Shown piece after piece: positions 1 through 8,035 of a stretch of DNA of 64,000 bases. The stretch comes from Methylocystis rosea (GTDB taxonomy: Bacteria; Pseudomonadota; Alphaproteobacteria; Rhizobiales; Beijerinckiaceae): NCBI RefSeq assembly GCF_003855495.1, contig NZ_CP034086.1, positions 2,827,501 through 2,891,500 on the forward strand. Direction: 5' to 3'. The translations under genes and the position numbers were made by a program. The stretch's first letter is position 1. Each line of letters starts with the position of its first letter. The notes below the pieces were generated by a model that saw only the letters and a list, made by a program, of their open reading frames with translations, was not told the DNA's origin and made no database searches.

Positions 1-2
1 AG

Positions 3-599
3 GGCGTGCAGGTGACGGGCTTCAAGCAGCCCACGCCCGAGGAACACGAGCACGATTTCCTGTGGCGCATTCACCCGCATGCGCCGCAGCGCGGCTACGT
101 TTCGATCTTCAATCGCTCGCATTACGAAGACGTGCTCGTCGTGCGCGTACACAAGCTCGCGCCAAAGGAGGTGTGGAAGCCGCGCTATGATTTCATCAAC
201 GAATGGGAAAAGCTGCTCACGGTAGAAAACAAGACGACGATTTTGAAATTTTTTCTCTACATCTCCAAAGAAGAACAGCTCAAGCGCTTCAAGGCGCGGC
301 TCGACGATCCGGCGAGTCAATGGAAGATAAGCGCCAGCGACTATTCCGAGCGCGAAAAATGGGACGACTACATCAAGGCCTTCGAGGCGGCGTTGTCGCG
401 CTGCTCGACCGAACATGCGCCATGGTTCGTCATCCCAGCAAACCACAAATGGTTTCGCAATCTCGCGGTTTCCAGCATCATCGCCGATACGCTCGACGAT
501 CTTAATCTGAAGCTGCCGAAGCCCTCCGTCGACATCGACGAAATCCGCAAGCTTTATCAACAGGCAAAGAACGAAGAGGAACGGAGCAAGGCTCGGTGA
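3..599 (+). CDS. ppk2: PPK2-family polyphosphate:nucleotide phosphotransferase, 3' part
   Basis: Only the last 199 codons are inside the window; the reading frame is open to the left edge, so the N-terminal Walker A region is missing. The visible part has the PPK2 lid and core pattern: an FNRSHYEDVLVVRVH motif near residue 36, a phosphate-contacting KRF-R stretch (EQLKRFKARL), and the usual W-ISASDYSEREKWDDY segment. PPK2 enzymes move phosphate between polyphosphate and nucleotides in the cytoplasm; this motif set resembles the class III type, which can phosphorylate AMP and ADP. The stop codon overlaps the start of the downstream MFS gene by 4 nt (GTGA), indicating co-transcription. Direction of catalysis cannot be judged here. 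Confidence 0.9.
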   Translation, partial: GVQVTGFKQPTPEEHEHDFLWRIHPHAPQRGYVSIFNRSHYEDVLVVRVHKLAPKEVWKPRYDFINEWEKLLTVENKTTILKFFLYISKEEQLKRFKARLDDPASQWKISASDYSEREKWDDYIKAFEAALSRCSTEHAPWFVIPANHKWFRNLAVSSIIADTLDDLNLKLPKPSVDIDEIRKLYQQAKNEEERSKAR

Positions 600-2023
600 C
601 GGCGTCGCCGGCTCACGCCGCCTCAATTTTTTCGGCGCTCGACGAAGCGCCGATGACATGGCGTCATTACGCCTATTGGCTCGCAGCGAGCGGCGGCGCC
701 TTTCTGGACGGCTTCTCCGTATCCGGATTGGGCGTCGCGCTGCCGCTGCTCAAGCGCGACTTTCCTATCAGCCCGCTTTTCGTCGGCCTGATAGGATCGG
801 CGCTGGTGCTCGGCGCGGTCGCCGGGTCCGCTCTCGGCGGCATCGGCGCGGACAAATTCGGCCGCAAGCGCGTCTTCATCGCCGACATGGCGATCATCGC
901 GCTCGCGTGCTTTATCGGCGCGCTCGCGCCGAACGCGCGCTTCATCCTGCTCTCGCAGTTCCTGCTTGGCGTTGGCGTCGGCATCGATTTTCCGACGAGC
1001 GGCGCCTATGTGTCGGAACTCATGCCGCGCGCGACGCGCAACAGAATGACCGTCGCGACGATCGCCCTGCAATCGGTCGGCATGGCGGCGGCGGCTCTCA
1101 CCGGCCTCGCTTTATTGAGGCTGCGACCGTCAACAGAAGACTGGCGGCTGCTGTTCGGCGCCAGCGGCGTGATTGCGCTGCTTTTCTTATCTGCGCGCCT
1201 ATGGGCGCCGGAAAGCGTGCGCTGGCTGGTCACGAAGGGACGCATCGGCGAAGCGACGGCGCTGCTCAAGACATTGTCGATCGAGTTCGGCGAGAAGCCC
1301 GAGAACCTTGGCGCGGAAGCAGTCGCCATGGCGGCGTCGAAGCAGGTTTCCGCGCCCAGTGCGCGCGACGTCGGCTATTCAGCGCTGTTCAGCGAAGCCT
1401 TTCGCGCTCGCACGATGCTCGTCTCCCTCCCATGGATGCTGATGGACGTAGCGACCTACGGCGTCGGCCTGTTCACGCCCGTCATTCTCGGCGCCATGCA
1501 TCTTGGCGCCGCCGACGCGGGCTCGATCGCCGCCGACTTCGCCGACGCGGAAGGCAGCGCCATCGTCGACGCTTTTCTCATCATCGGCTTTGTGGCGAGC
1601 CTCTGGGCGGTTCCGCGCTTTGGCCGGATCACCATGCAGGTCGCGGGATTTAGCGGCATGGGGCTCGGCATGCTGCTGTTGCTCTTCGCCGCGATGTCAG
1701 ACAATGGCGCCAATGCGCATCTCGCCTTCGTCATCGGCGGCTTCATGCTGTTCAATTTCGCGATGAACGCCGGACCCAACGCCACGACGTTCACCCTGGC
1801 GCCGACGCTTTTCCCGACGACCATTCGCGCCTCGGCCAGCGGCTTCGCGGCGGCGAGCGCCAAGGTCGGCGCCACTTTCGGCACATTCGTGGTGCCGCAA
1901 CTGCAGGCGGGGTGGGGACTCACGGGCGTCGTCGCCCTCATGGTCGTCGTCAGCGTCGCGGGGCTGGTGACGACGGCCGGCCTGGCGCATGCGGTCAATG
2001 AGGAGGGCGCGCTCGAGGAATAG
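596..2023 (+). CDS. MFS transporter, sugar/organic-anion porter type
   Basis: A 475-residue inner-membrane protein with about twelve hydrophobic segments. The loop 2-3 signature GGIGADKFGRKR (residues 81-92) matches MFS motif A, and PESVRWLVTKGR in the central loop is the PESPR-type motif of sugar and phosphate/organic-anion porters. A short hydrophilic N-terminus precedes the first helix. The GTG start overlaps the polyphosphate kinase stop by 4 nt, so translation is probably coupled. Substrate is unknown; coupling to a polyphosphate kinase would suit a phosphate-linked solute, but that is only inference. The next genes face the opposite way, so this is the end of the unit. Confidence 0.85.
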   Translation: MTASPAHAASIFSALDEAPMTWRHYAYWLAASGGAFLDGFSVSGLGVALPLLKRDFPISPLFVGLIGSALVLGAVAGSALGGIGADKFGRKRVFIADMAIIALACFIGALAPNARFILLSQFLLGVGVGIDFPTSGAYVSELMPRATRNRMTVATIALQSVGMAAAALTGLALLRLRPSTEDWRLLFGASGVIALLFLSARLWAPESVRWLVTKGRIGEATALLKTLSIEFGEKPENLGAEAVAMAASKQVSAPSARDVGYSALFSEAFRARTMLVSLPWMLMDVATYGVGLFTPVILGAMHLGAADAGSIAADFADAEGSAIVDAFLIIGFVASLWAVPRFGRITMQVAGFSGMGLGMLLLLFAAMSDNGANAHLAFVIGGFMLFNFAMNAGPNATTFTLAPTLFPTTIRASASGFAAASAKVGATFGTFVVPQLQAGWGLTGVVALMVVVSVAGLVTTAGLAHAVNEEGALEE

Positions 2024-2031
2024 CCCCCGCG

Positions 2032-2148
2032 CTATTGCAGATGCGCGACGAGCGTCCAGGCGCCGAGAAAAATGATCATGACGAGGCACAGCGCCGAGAG
2101 GACGATGAGGATCGCCTTATTGGCGACGCGCTGATCGTGTTCTCGCAT
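2032..2148 (-). CDS. 38-residue single-span membrane protein at the end of the oxidase operon
   Basis: A micro-ORF read leftward directly after the subunit IV gene, 62 nt downstream of it. It begins with ATG preceded by GGAGAA at a 6-nt spacing and encodes 38 residues: a charged start (MREHDQRVANK), one hydrophobic helix of about 22 residues (from AILIVLSAL to LGAWTLVA) and a short tail HLQ. Tiny single-helix subunits are known in other haem-copper oxidases (CcoQ, the ba3 subunit IIa, CyoE-adjacent peptides), but I recognise no specific family. The position, strand, ribosome site and one-helix topology support a real accessory subunit or assembly peptide of this oxidase. Confidence 0.6.
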   Translation of the reverse strand: MREHDQRVANKAILIVLSALCLVMIIFLGAWTLVAHLQ

Positions 2149-2210
2149 TTGCCATTCTCCGACGGCCCGAGATCAGCGCGATTCATTCAGGCGGAGCGGG
2201 CGAGCCCGCG

Positions 2211-2594
2211 TCACGCGCCGAAAAAGATCACGCGAAGATAATTGGTGTAGTCGCCTTCCCACGCCATCATCGCCATCAGAACCAGCACCGCCAGCGGCGG
2301 CAGCAGAATGGCGACGACCAGCGCCAGCCGCTCCCACGCCATGTGCATGAAGACGGCGACGATGAGCCCGGCCTTCAGCAGCATGAACACGACGATCAGG
2401 AACCAGCGCAAATAGCCCTGAAAGTCGAAATAATCGACGAGATAGGAGCAGGCGCTCAGAACGAAGAGCAGCCCCCACACCAGTAGATAGAGCTTGATCG
2501 GATGCTGTTGGCCATGCGCCTGCGCCGCGGGCTGCGCCGCTTGCGCGACATGAACATGGCTATGGGTCGTATCGTCCGTCGTCGCCGTCATCAT
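2211..2594 (-). CDS. Cytochrome oxidase subunit IV (prokaryotic COX4 family)
   Basis: 127 residues: a His/Ala/Gln-rich cytoplasmic leader (first 32 residues, including HSHVHVAQAAQ) followed by three hydrophobic helices, the layout of the CyoD/COX4_pro family. The helix-2 stretch LLKAGLIVAVFMHM contains the K-x-x-x-I-x-x-x-FMH pattern typical for this subunit. The family sits beside subunits I-III of proton-pumping haem-copper oxidases and helps stability or assembly. It starts 18 nt after the subunit III stop, within the same leftward operon. A His-rich leader on this subunit could bind metal, but that is speculation. Confidence 0.88.
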   Translation of the reverse strand: MMTATTDDTTHSHVHVAQAAQPAAQAHGQQHPIKLYLLVWGLLFVLSACSYLVDYFDFQGYLRWFLIVVFMLLKAGLIVAVFMHMAWERLALVVAILLPPLAVLVLMAMMAWEGDYTNYLRVIFFGA

Positions 2595-2612
2595 TTCCCC
2601 CTGTCGGAGACG

Positions 2613-3341
2613 TCACCACAGATAGAAGAATGCGAAGATGAAGACCCACACAAGATCCACGAAGTGCCAATATAGGCCCATGATCTCGACGATCTCATAT
2701 CGGCCCTTGCGACTCGTGAAAAAGCCGCGCCGTCCGACGTCGTAATCGCCGCGCCAGACGGCGCGCGCCACGATGAGCAGGAAAATCACGCCGATCGACA
2801 CGTGGAAGCCGTGAAACCCGGTGATCATGAAGAAGCTCGAGCCGAATTGCGCCGCGCCGAAGGGATTGCCCCACGGCCGCACGCCCTCGTGAATGAGCTT
2901 AGTCCATTCGAAGGCCTGCATGCCCACGAACGCGGCGCCAAAGAACGCCGTCACCAGCATCAAAATCGCGGCCTTCCTGCGCTCGCGCGCATAGGCGAAG
3001 TTGACCGCCATCGCCATGGTGCCCGAGCTCGTGATGAGATCGAACGTCATGATGGCGATGAGGATGAGCGGGATTTTCTTGCCGCCGATCTCGAGGGCGA
3101 AGATTTCGCTCGGGTGCGGCCATTCCACCGTCGTGGACATGCGCACCGTCATGTAGGAAATCAGAAAGCAGCTGAAGACGAAGGTGTCGCTGACGAGGAA
3201 GATCCACATCATCGCCTTGCCCCAGGACGCGCTCTTAAAAGAGCGCTGATCCGAGGACCAGTCAGCGACCATGCCATGCAGGCTGTTTCGCAGCGTGGAC
3301 TCAGTCGTTACATGTTCAGTCGTGACAGGCTCCGCCGTCAT
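2613..3341 (-). CDS. coxC: Cytochrome oxidase subunit III
   Basis: 242 residues with five to six hydrophobic helices and the subunit III core: FFMITGFHGFHVSIG, EWTKLIHEG and a C-terminal GLYWHFVDLVWVFIF. This last motif (WHFVDxVW) is diagnostic for subunit III of haem-copper oxidases, which stabilises subunit I and supports proton uptake to the D channel. The short length and lack of the two extra N-terminal helices resemble the quinol-oxidase-like and alternative-oxidase subunits III. It follows a second subunit III-type gene by 12 nt, so the operon carries two such proteins. Confidence 0.92.
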   Translation of the reverse strand: MTAEPVTTEHVTTESTLRNSLHGMVADWSSDQRSFKSASWGKAMMWIFLVSDTFVFSCFLISYMTVRMSTTVEWPHPSEIFALEIGGKKIPLILIAIMTFDLITSSGTMAMAVNFAYARERRKAAILMLVTAFFGAAFVGMQAFEWTKLIHEGVRPWGNPFGAAQFGSSFFMITGFHGFHVSIGVIFLLIVARAVWRGDYDVGRRGFFTSRKGRYEIVEIMGLYWHFVDLVWVFIFAFFYLW

Positions 3342-3353
3342 AGCGCGTTCCCT

Positions 3354-4067
3354 TTACGAAAGCAGACGCCGGCAGATGGCGCCGAAACCATCGGCCCAGC
3401 CGATCAGCATGGCGAACATCAGCAACCAGACGAACAGCAGAAAATGCCAGTAGATGGCGCAGAGCTCGACGCGCGTCGTCAGCGCCTTGGTGACTCGCTC
3501 GGCGCCGCGGACCTTGTCAGTCGTTCGCGCAAGCGCCACCAGACCGCCAATGAGATGCAGCGCATGCACGCCCGTCAGCAGATAGAAGAAGGCGTTGGCG
3601 GCGTTGCTCGAGGCGAAGAATCGCAGCTCGAGAAGTTCGCGCCACGCCCAGATCTGGCCGATCAGGAAAAGAGCCGCCGTTACGGCTCCGACAAGCAGCG
3701 CCGTCTTGACCCGCTCGGCGTCAGCGCGCCGAGCGGCGACGACCGCGACCTGCAGGGCGGCGCTGCTGGCGGCGAGAAGGAAAGTGTTGACCCAGAGAAC
3801 GCCGGGGATCGGCGGCATCTGCCAGTCGGGCGCGTCGCCGCGCATGAAAAAGGCGGCGGCGAGCAGCGAGAACAGACAGCCGGCGACGGCGAGAAAGACC
3901 GCGAGCCCCACTCTCCCGGCCGTCGGCGGCTCTGCGGCTCGGCCGGCGCGACGATAATGCGCAACCTCGCCTTCCTCGAGCCAAGGCGACTCCAGCACCC
4001 CCTGGCGCACCAACCACATGACCGCAACAGTGGCGATAAAGACGAAGAAGAGCCCCATGACGCTCAT
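3354..4067 (-). CDS. Second subunit III-type oxidase protein
   Basis: 237 residues, six to seven hydrophobic helices. The C-terminal half contains LLTGVHALHLIGGLVAL and CAIYWHFLLFVWLLMF, the same YWHF-x-x-x-VW pattern as subunit III, so this is a diverged paralogue of its neighbour. The N-terminal 75 residues include one helix and a soluble stretch with no subunit III match. It overlaps the subunit I stop by 4 nt (ATGA), implying translational coupling. Two consecutive subunit III-like genes after subunit I are known from the alternative aa3-type coxMNOP cluster of Bradyrhizobium japonicum, which this operon resembles in order. Function beyond complex membership is unknown. Confidence 0.82.
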   Translation of the reverse strand: MSVMGLFFVFIATVAVMWLVRQGVLESPWLEEGEVAHYRRAGRAAEPPTAGRVGLAVFLAVAGCLFSLLAAAFFMRGDAPDWQMPPIPGVLWVNTFLLAASSAALQVAVVAARRADAERVKTALLVGAVTAALFLIGQIWAWRELLELRFFASSNAANAFFYLLTGVHALHLIGGLVALARTTDKVRGAERVTKALTTRVELCAIYWHFLLFVWLLMFAMLIGWADGFGAICRRLLS

Positions 4068-5830
4068 GGCGAATGCTCTCCTCTCATCGGCGGCGCGTTC
4101 TGCGGCAGGTAATCCTCCGGCGCGCCGGGCACGCTATAGGCGTAAGGCCAACGATAAACCACCGGGAGCTGCTCGCCCCAATTGCCGTGGCCCGGCGGCG
4201 TTTCGGGAGTCTGCCATTCGAGCGAAGCGGCGCGCCACGGATTGCCGCCGGCCGGCGCGCCATATTTCAGGCTCTTGAACAGATTGTAGAAGAAGATCGA
4301 CTGCGCGAAACCGACCGCCAACGCGATGACCGTGATCACAATGTTGAGCGTGGCGGCCGACGCGGGAACGAAGGCGGTTTCGCCCATCTCGTAGAAACGC
4401 CGCGGCATCCCGAGCACGCCGAGATAGTGCATGGGGAAGAAGATCGCATAGGCGCCAAGGAAGGTGATCCAGAAGTGAATCTTGCCGAGCCGCTCGTCCA
4501 TCATGCGGCCGGTGATCTTCGGATACCAATGATAGATGGCGCCAAAGATGACGAGCACCGGCGCGATGCCCATCACCATGTGGAAATGGGCGACGACGAA
4601 CAGCGTCGCCGACAGTGGCACGTCGACGATGACATTGCCGAGATAGAGGCCGGTGATGCCGCCGTTGACGAAGGTGACGAGGAACCCCAGCGCGAACAGC
4701 ATCGGCGTCGTGAAGTGGATGTCGGCGTGCCAGAGGGTCAGCACCCAATTATACACCTTCAACGCCGTCGGCACCGCGATCGCGAGCGTCGTCACCGCGA
4801 AGAAGAACCCGAACCACGGATCCATGCCGCTGATATACATGTGGTGGCCCCAGACCACCATGCTGAGCACGCCAATGGCAATGATGGCCCAGACCATCAT
4901 TTTGTAGCCAAAGATGTTCTTGCGCGCATGCACGCTGATCAGATCGGAAACGACGCCGAAGGCCGGCAGCGCGACGATATAGACCTCCGGATGACCAAAG
5001 AACCAGAACAGGTGCTGGAACAGGATCGGACTGCCGCCGACATAGTCCTTGCGCTCGCCGAGTTCGACGAGCGACGGCATGAAGAAGCTCGTGCCGAGCG
5101 TGCGGTCGAGGAGCAGCATGACGCAGGCGACGAAGAGGCCGGGGAAGGCGAGAAGCGCCATGACGGCGGCGGCGAAAATCCCCCAGACCGTCAGCGGCAT
5201 GCGCATCAGCGTCATGCCTCGGGTGCGCGCCTGCAGCACCGTCACAACGTAATTCAACCCGCCCATCGTGAAGCCGACGATGAAAAGGATCAACGAGACG
5301 AGCATCAGGATGATGCCGTATTCGTGGCCCGGCGTCCCCGTCAGAATCGATTGCGGCGGATAAAGCGTCCAGCCGGCGCCGGTCGGGCCCCCCGGGAAGA
5401 AATAGCTCGAGACGAGAACGAGGGTCGCGATCAGATAGACCCAGTAGCTGAGCATGTTGACGTAAGGGAACACCATGTCCCTCGCGCCGACCATCAGCGG
5501 AATGAGATAATTGCCGAAGCCGCCGAGAAAGATGGCGGTGAGCATATACACGACCATGATCATGCCATGCATGGTCACGGACTGGTAATAGACGTTGGCG
5601 TCAATGAAAGGGATCGCCCCCGGAAAGGCGAGCTGCAGGCGAATCACCCATGACAGCACCAGCGCCAAAATGCCGACGGTGATGGCCGTGCCGGCGTATT
5701 GAATGGCGATGACCTTGGCGTCCTGGCTGAACACATATTTCGTGATCCAGCTGTGCGCGTGATAGAGTTCGACGTCCGCCACCTCCGCCGGCGGCGGCGC
5801 GACGTTCTGTGGTACGCTGGCGTCGGTCAT
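4064..5830 (-). CDS. coxA: Haem-copper oxidase subunit I (A1-like, alternative aa3 type)
   Basis: 588 residues carrying the haem a/a3-CuB centre of a terminal oxidase. Visible residues: low-spin haem ligand H89, CuB ligand H280 in FWFFGHPEVY with the cross-linked Y284, D-channel D118 (ARDM) and E282, CuB pair HH329-330, K-channel K358, and haem ligands H415 and H417 in AHFH. These place it in class A1. Odd point: just before AHFH the usual HDTYY is SATLF (S407, A408), so both subunit I ligands of the non-redox Mg/Mn site are absent. AGGA lies 7 nt before the ATG. The operon follows subunit II and precedes the subunit III-like genes. Confidence 0.95.
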   Translation of the reverse strand: MTDASVPQNVAPPPAEVADVELYHAHSWITKYVFSQDAKVIAIQYAGTAITVGILALVLSWVIRLQLAFPGAIPFIDANVYYQSVTMHGMIMVVYMLTAIFLGGFGNYLIPLMVGARDMVFPYVNMLSYWVYLIATLVLVSSYFFPGGPTGAGWTLYPPQSILTGTPGHEYGIILMLVSLILFIVGFTMGGLNYVVTVLQARTRGMTLMRMPLTVWGIFAAAVMALLAFPGLFVACVMLLLDRTLGTSFFMPSLVELGERKDYVGGSPILFQHLFWFFGHPEVYIVALPAFGVVSDLISVHARKNIFGYKMMVWAIIAIGVLSMVVWGHHMYISGMDPWFGFFFAVTTLAIAVPTALKVYNWVLTLWHADIHFTTPMLFALGFLVTFVNGGITGLYLGNVIVDVPLSATLFVVAHFHMVMGIAPVLVIFGAIYHWYPKITGRMMDERLGKIHFWITFLGAYAIFFPMHYLGVLGMPRRFYEMGETAFVPASAATLNIVITVIALAVGFAQSIFFYNLFKSLKYGAPAGGNPWRAASLEWQTPETPPGHGNWGEQLPVVYRWPYAYSVPGAPEDYLPQNAPPMRGEHSP

Positions 5831-5945
5831 GGAACGATCCTCCCTTCGCCCCTATCGCGCTTCCGGCGATTGATGGAGCCCCGTCGCAGCGGCGCTCTAT
5901 CAGCGGCGATGAATGTCAAAGCGGCGCGACTCACATTGGTGAGCG

Positions 5946-6773
5946 TCATTGAGCAGAGGCCCGCTTGTCTCGGCTCGCGTCGCTCTTGCGCGACTGCTCG
6001 AACGTCTGCTGCGCCACGCGCCAGGTCTCGAAGTCGGCCTCCGACTCTATGACCATCTTGCCGCGCATCTGCGGATGCCCTGTGCCGCAGTAGGCGGCGC
6101 AGAGTATCTCATATTCGCCGATCTTGGTCGGCGTGAACCAAAAATATGTGACGACGCCCGGCACGAGGTCCATCTTGGCCCTGATCTCGGGGACATAGAA
6201 GTCATGTAGGACGTCGATCGAGCGCAGCAGGACCTTGACCGGCTTGCCGATCGGCAGATGCAATTCGCTGCTTGCGATCAGCAGATCATCCTGCCCCTTC
6301 GGATCGGCCGGGCTCAGACCCATGGAATTGGTGGTGTCGATGTAGCGCACGTCGCTCGAGCCGAGCTGATTGTCGGCGCCCGGCAGGCGGAAGCTCCAGC
6401 TCCACTGGACGCCCACCGCTTCGATCACCATCGCGTCCTTGGGCACGGTGATGAACTGGCCCCAGACGAGCAGGCCGGGCGCGAGGAGAATGATGACGGC
6501 GATCGTCGTGACGATTCCCAGCCAGGCTTCGAGCTTTTGATTCTCCGGCTCATAGGCGGCGCGCCGGCCCGGCACATGGCGAAAGCGATAGAGGCAATAC
6601 GCCATGAACAGGATGACCGCGACGAATCCGGCCCCCGTGACAAGGAAGGTCAGCCCCATCGTGTCGTCGATGAAGCCCCAGTTCGACGCGATCGGCGTCG
6701 CCCGCCAGGGACTCAACACGTGAAACAGGATCGAACCCACGACGACCAGGACCATAGCGATGGCGATAGACAT
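5946..6773 (-). CDS. coxB: Haem-copper oxidase subunit II with CuA site
   Basis: 275 residues: an N-terminal anchor helix (residues 2-20), two further hydrophobic segments around 40-62 and 86-105, and a periplasmic cupredoxin domain. CuA ligands are present: H190 (LHDFYVP), C225, C229, H233 and M236 in CAAYCGTGHPQM. This shows a cytochrome c (not quinol) oxidase. The residue usually glutamate between the cysteines (C-x-E-x-C) is alanine A227; that glutamate gives its backbone to CuA and its side chain to the Mg/Mn site, so the electron site can remain while the Mg/Mn site is lost. The aromatic WSWSF cluster for electron entry is kept. First gene of the leftward oxidase operon. Confidence 0.94.
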   Translation of the reverse strand: MSIAIAMVLVVVGSILFHVLSPWRATPIASNWGFIDDTMGLTFLVTGAGFVAVILFMAYCLYRFRHVPGRRAAYEPENQKLEAWLGIVTTIAVIILLAPGLLVWGQFITVPKDAMVIEAVGVQWSWSFRLPGADNQLGSSDVRYIDTTNSMGLSPADPKGQDDLLIASSELHLPIGKPVKVLLRSIDVLHDFYVPEIRAKMDLVPGVVTYFWFTPTKIGEYEILCAAYCGTGHPQMRGKMVIESEADFETWRVAQQTFEQSRKSDASRDKRASAQ

Positions 6774-6955
6774 GCGTGCTTTGACCTCGCCGGTGGTTGC
6801 GATCGATATGGCCCGACGGCCTATATAGACCGGCTAATCGCCGCGCGTCAAAGTGACGCTGCCGTTGTGCGCGTCTCGGCGAACCTCCCCGGAAAAGACG
6901 AGGGCGGAAGGGCGACGCCGCGCCACGCACAAGTCGCGCGCGAGGCCGTGGCCGT

Positions 6956-6989
6956 AAAAAAACCCGCGGGGACAATGTCCCACGCGGGT
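6956..6989 (-). terminator. Rho-independent terminator after the IalB-family gene
   Basis: Read on the minus strand, an ACCCGCG...CGCGGGT stem continues inward as GGGAC/GTCCC around a 3-nt loop with one bulged base, and is followed directly by a run of seven T. It lies about 25 nt beyond the stop codon of the IalB-family gene, and upstream of the oxidase operon, separating the two transcripts. Confidence 0.85.
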
Positions 6990-7014
6990 CTTACTCTCGG
7001 GGTTTTTACAACCC

Positions 7015-7725
7015 TTACTTCTTGGAAGCGGCCGGCGCGGGCGACGTGGCGGCGCCCTTCTGGGCCTCGAGCTTCTTGCGCTCTTCCTCGGCCTTTTTCT
7101 GCAGCTCTTCCTGCAGCTTCTTTTGCTGCTCTTCGAGAACCTTCGGGTCGACGGCCGGGCCGTCGAAGGCTTTGCCGAAATTGGCGAGCGGCAGATAGAA
7201 GGTGACCTCGCCGTTGGCCTGATTCTTAACGACCACGGTCATCTTTTCGGCCTTCTTCATGCCGTCGACGACCGCCTTCTTGACCTTCGCCTCGGCGAAG
7301 CAGCCATTGGGGAAGCAGATTTCGAACGCGCCGCTTTCCGGCGCTCCCTTATCGATCGAAAAGCGGAAGCCGGGTTTCAGCATGAGGCCCGGCGGCAGCA
7401 GCAGACGGATGATCTTCTGATCGTCGCCCTTGGGATCGTAGATCGCCAGCGCGAGCAGCGGCTGGGGCGCCTCGCCCTCCTTCGCCGACACGCCGAAGTC
7501 GCGGGTCGTGTAGCACATTTCCTTTTTGGTCTGGGGATCGGCGCCGCAAACTTTGGTCCAGTCTGGCTGGACAGCCACGAGTTCGGCGGCAATCGGCCCC
7601 TGAGGCTGCTGTTGCTGCTGCGCTGCGCCGGCCGCGGGCGCCTGCTGAGCCAATGCGCCGCCGCCGACGAACAGCAACGCTCCCGCAAGGGCGATCGCGC
7701 AAGAACGCGAGATATGGGTCGACAT
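7015..7725 (-). CDS. Invasion-associated locus B (IalB) family exported protein
   Basis: 236 residues from the ATG at 7725, chosen because AGGA precedes it and it begins a clean signal peptide (MSTHISRSCAIALAGALLFVGGGALA). The mature part starts with a Gln/Ala-rich linker, then the IalB fold: VCGADPQTKKEMCYTTRDF, a LLLPPGL motif, IDKGAPESGAFEICFPNGCFA and a final VTFYLPLANFGKAFDG. Four cysteines are placed as two likely disulphides. A Lys/Glu-rich coiled coil (EEQQKKLQEELQKKAEEE) and an Ala/Pro tail close the protein. The family is widespread in Rhizobiales, free-living ones included, with no agreed biochemical role. Monocistronic with its own terminator. Confidence 0.88.
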   Translation of the reverse strand: MSTHISRSCAIALAGALLFVGGGALAQQAPAAGAAQQQQQPQGPIAAELVAVQPDWTKVCGADPQTKKEMCYTTRDFGVSAKEGEAPQPLLALAIYDPKGDDQKIIRLLLPPGLMLKPGFRFSIDKGAPESGAFEICFPNGCFAEAKVKKAVVDGMKKAEKMTVVVKNQANGEVTFYLPLANFGKAFDGPAVDPKVLEEQQKKLQEELQKKAEEERKKLEAQKGAATSPAPAASKK

Positions 7726-8035
7726 CGGAAGTTCCTTTCGATTGTCCTGCTGGCCGGCGCTCTCCGGCTCCGGATAGTTTCGAGATCGCGTCATAACGGG
7801 AGCCGCCTTCGCGCCACAGCGCCATGGAACTTGACCAGCCCGTGTTCCAGCGCGATCGCGAGACGCCGACGAGGCGACGGCACCGCTCTTACATGGTCGC
7901 GGCAGTAAATTCCAGCCGGACGGAGCGCTCAATGCTTGGCGTGGGCGCTTTTTGCCCACAACTATCGCGAAAAAATGGCGGAAACTTTAAGCGCGACTCG
8001 CTTCTTGCGGCGGGACGTTGGATTATGGTCCGCCG
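7726..8035. other. Divergent intergenic region without genes
   Basis: 310 nt between two divergent exported-protein genes. Apart from the AGGA ribosome site of the IalB-family gene at its left end, I see no coding frame with plausible start and codon use, no strong hairpin and no repeat. It should contain the two promoters, but no convincing -35/-10 pair stands out. Confidence 0.5.

Noticed and set aside
2802..4112. Antisense open frame over the subunit III-type genes
   Set aside because: Overlaps two genes with strong subunit III motifs; composition typical of GC-rich shadow frames.
4073..5653. Long open frame antisense to subunit I (526 codons)
   Set aside because: It mirrors the codon pattern of the GC-rich gene on the other strand, has a biased composition (Arg/His/Glu-rich), no ribosome site and no recognisable domain.
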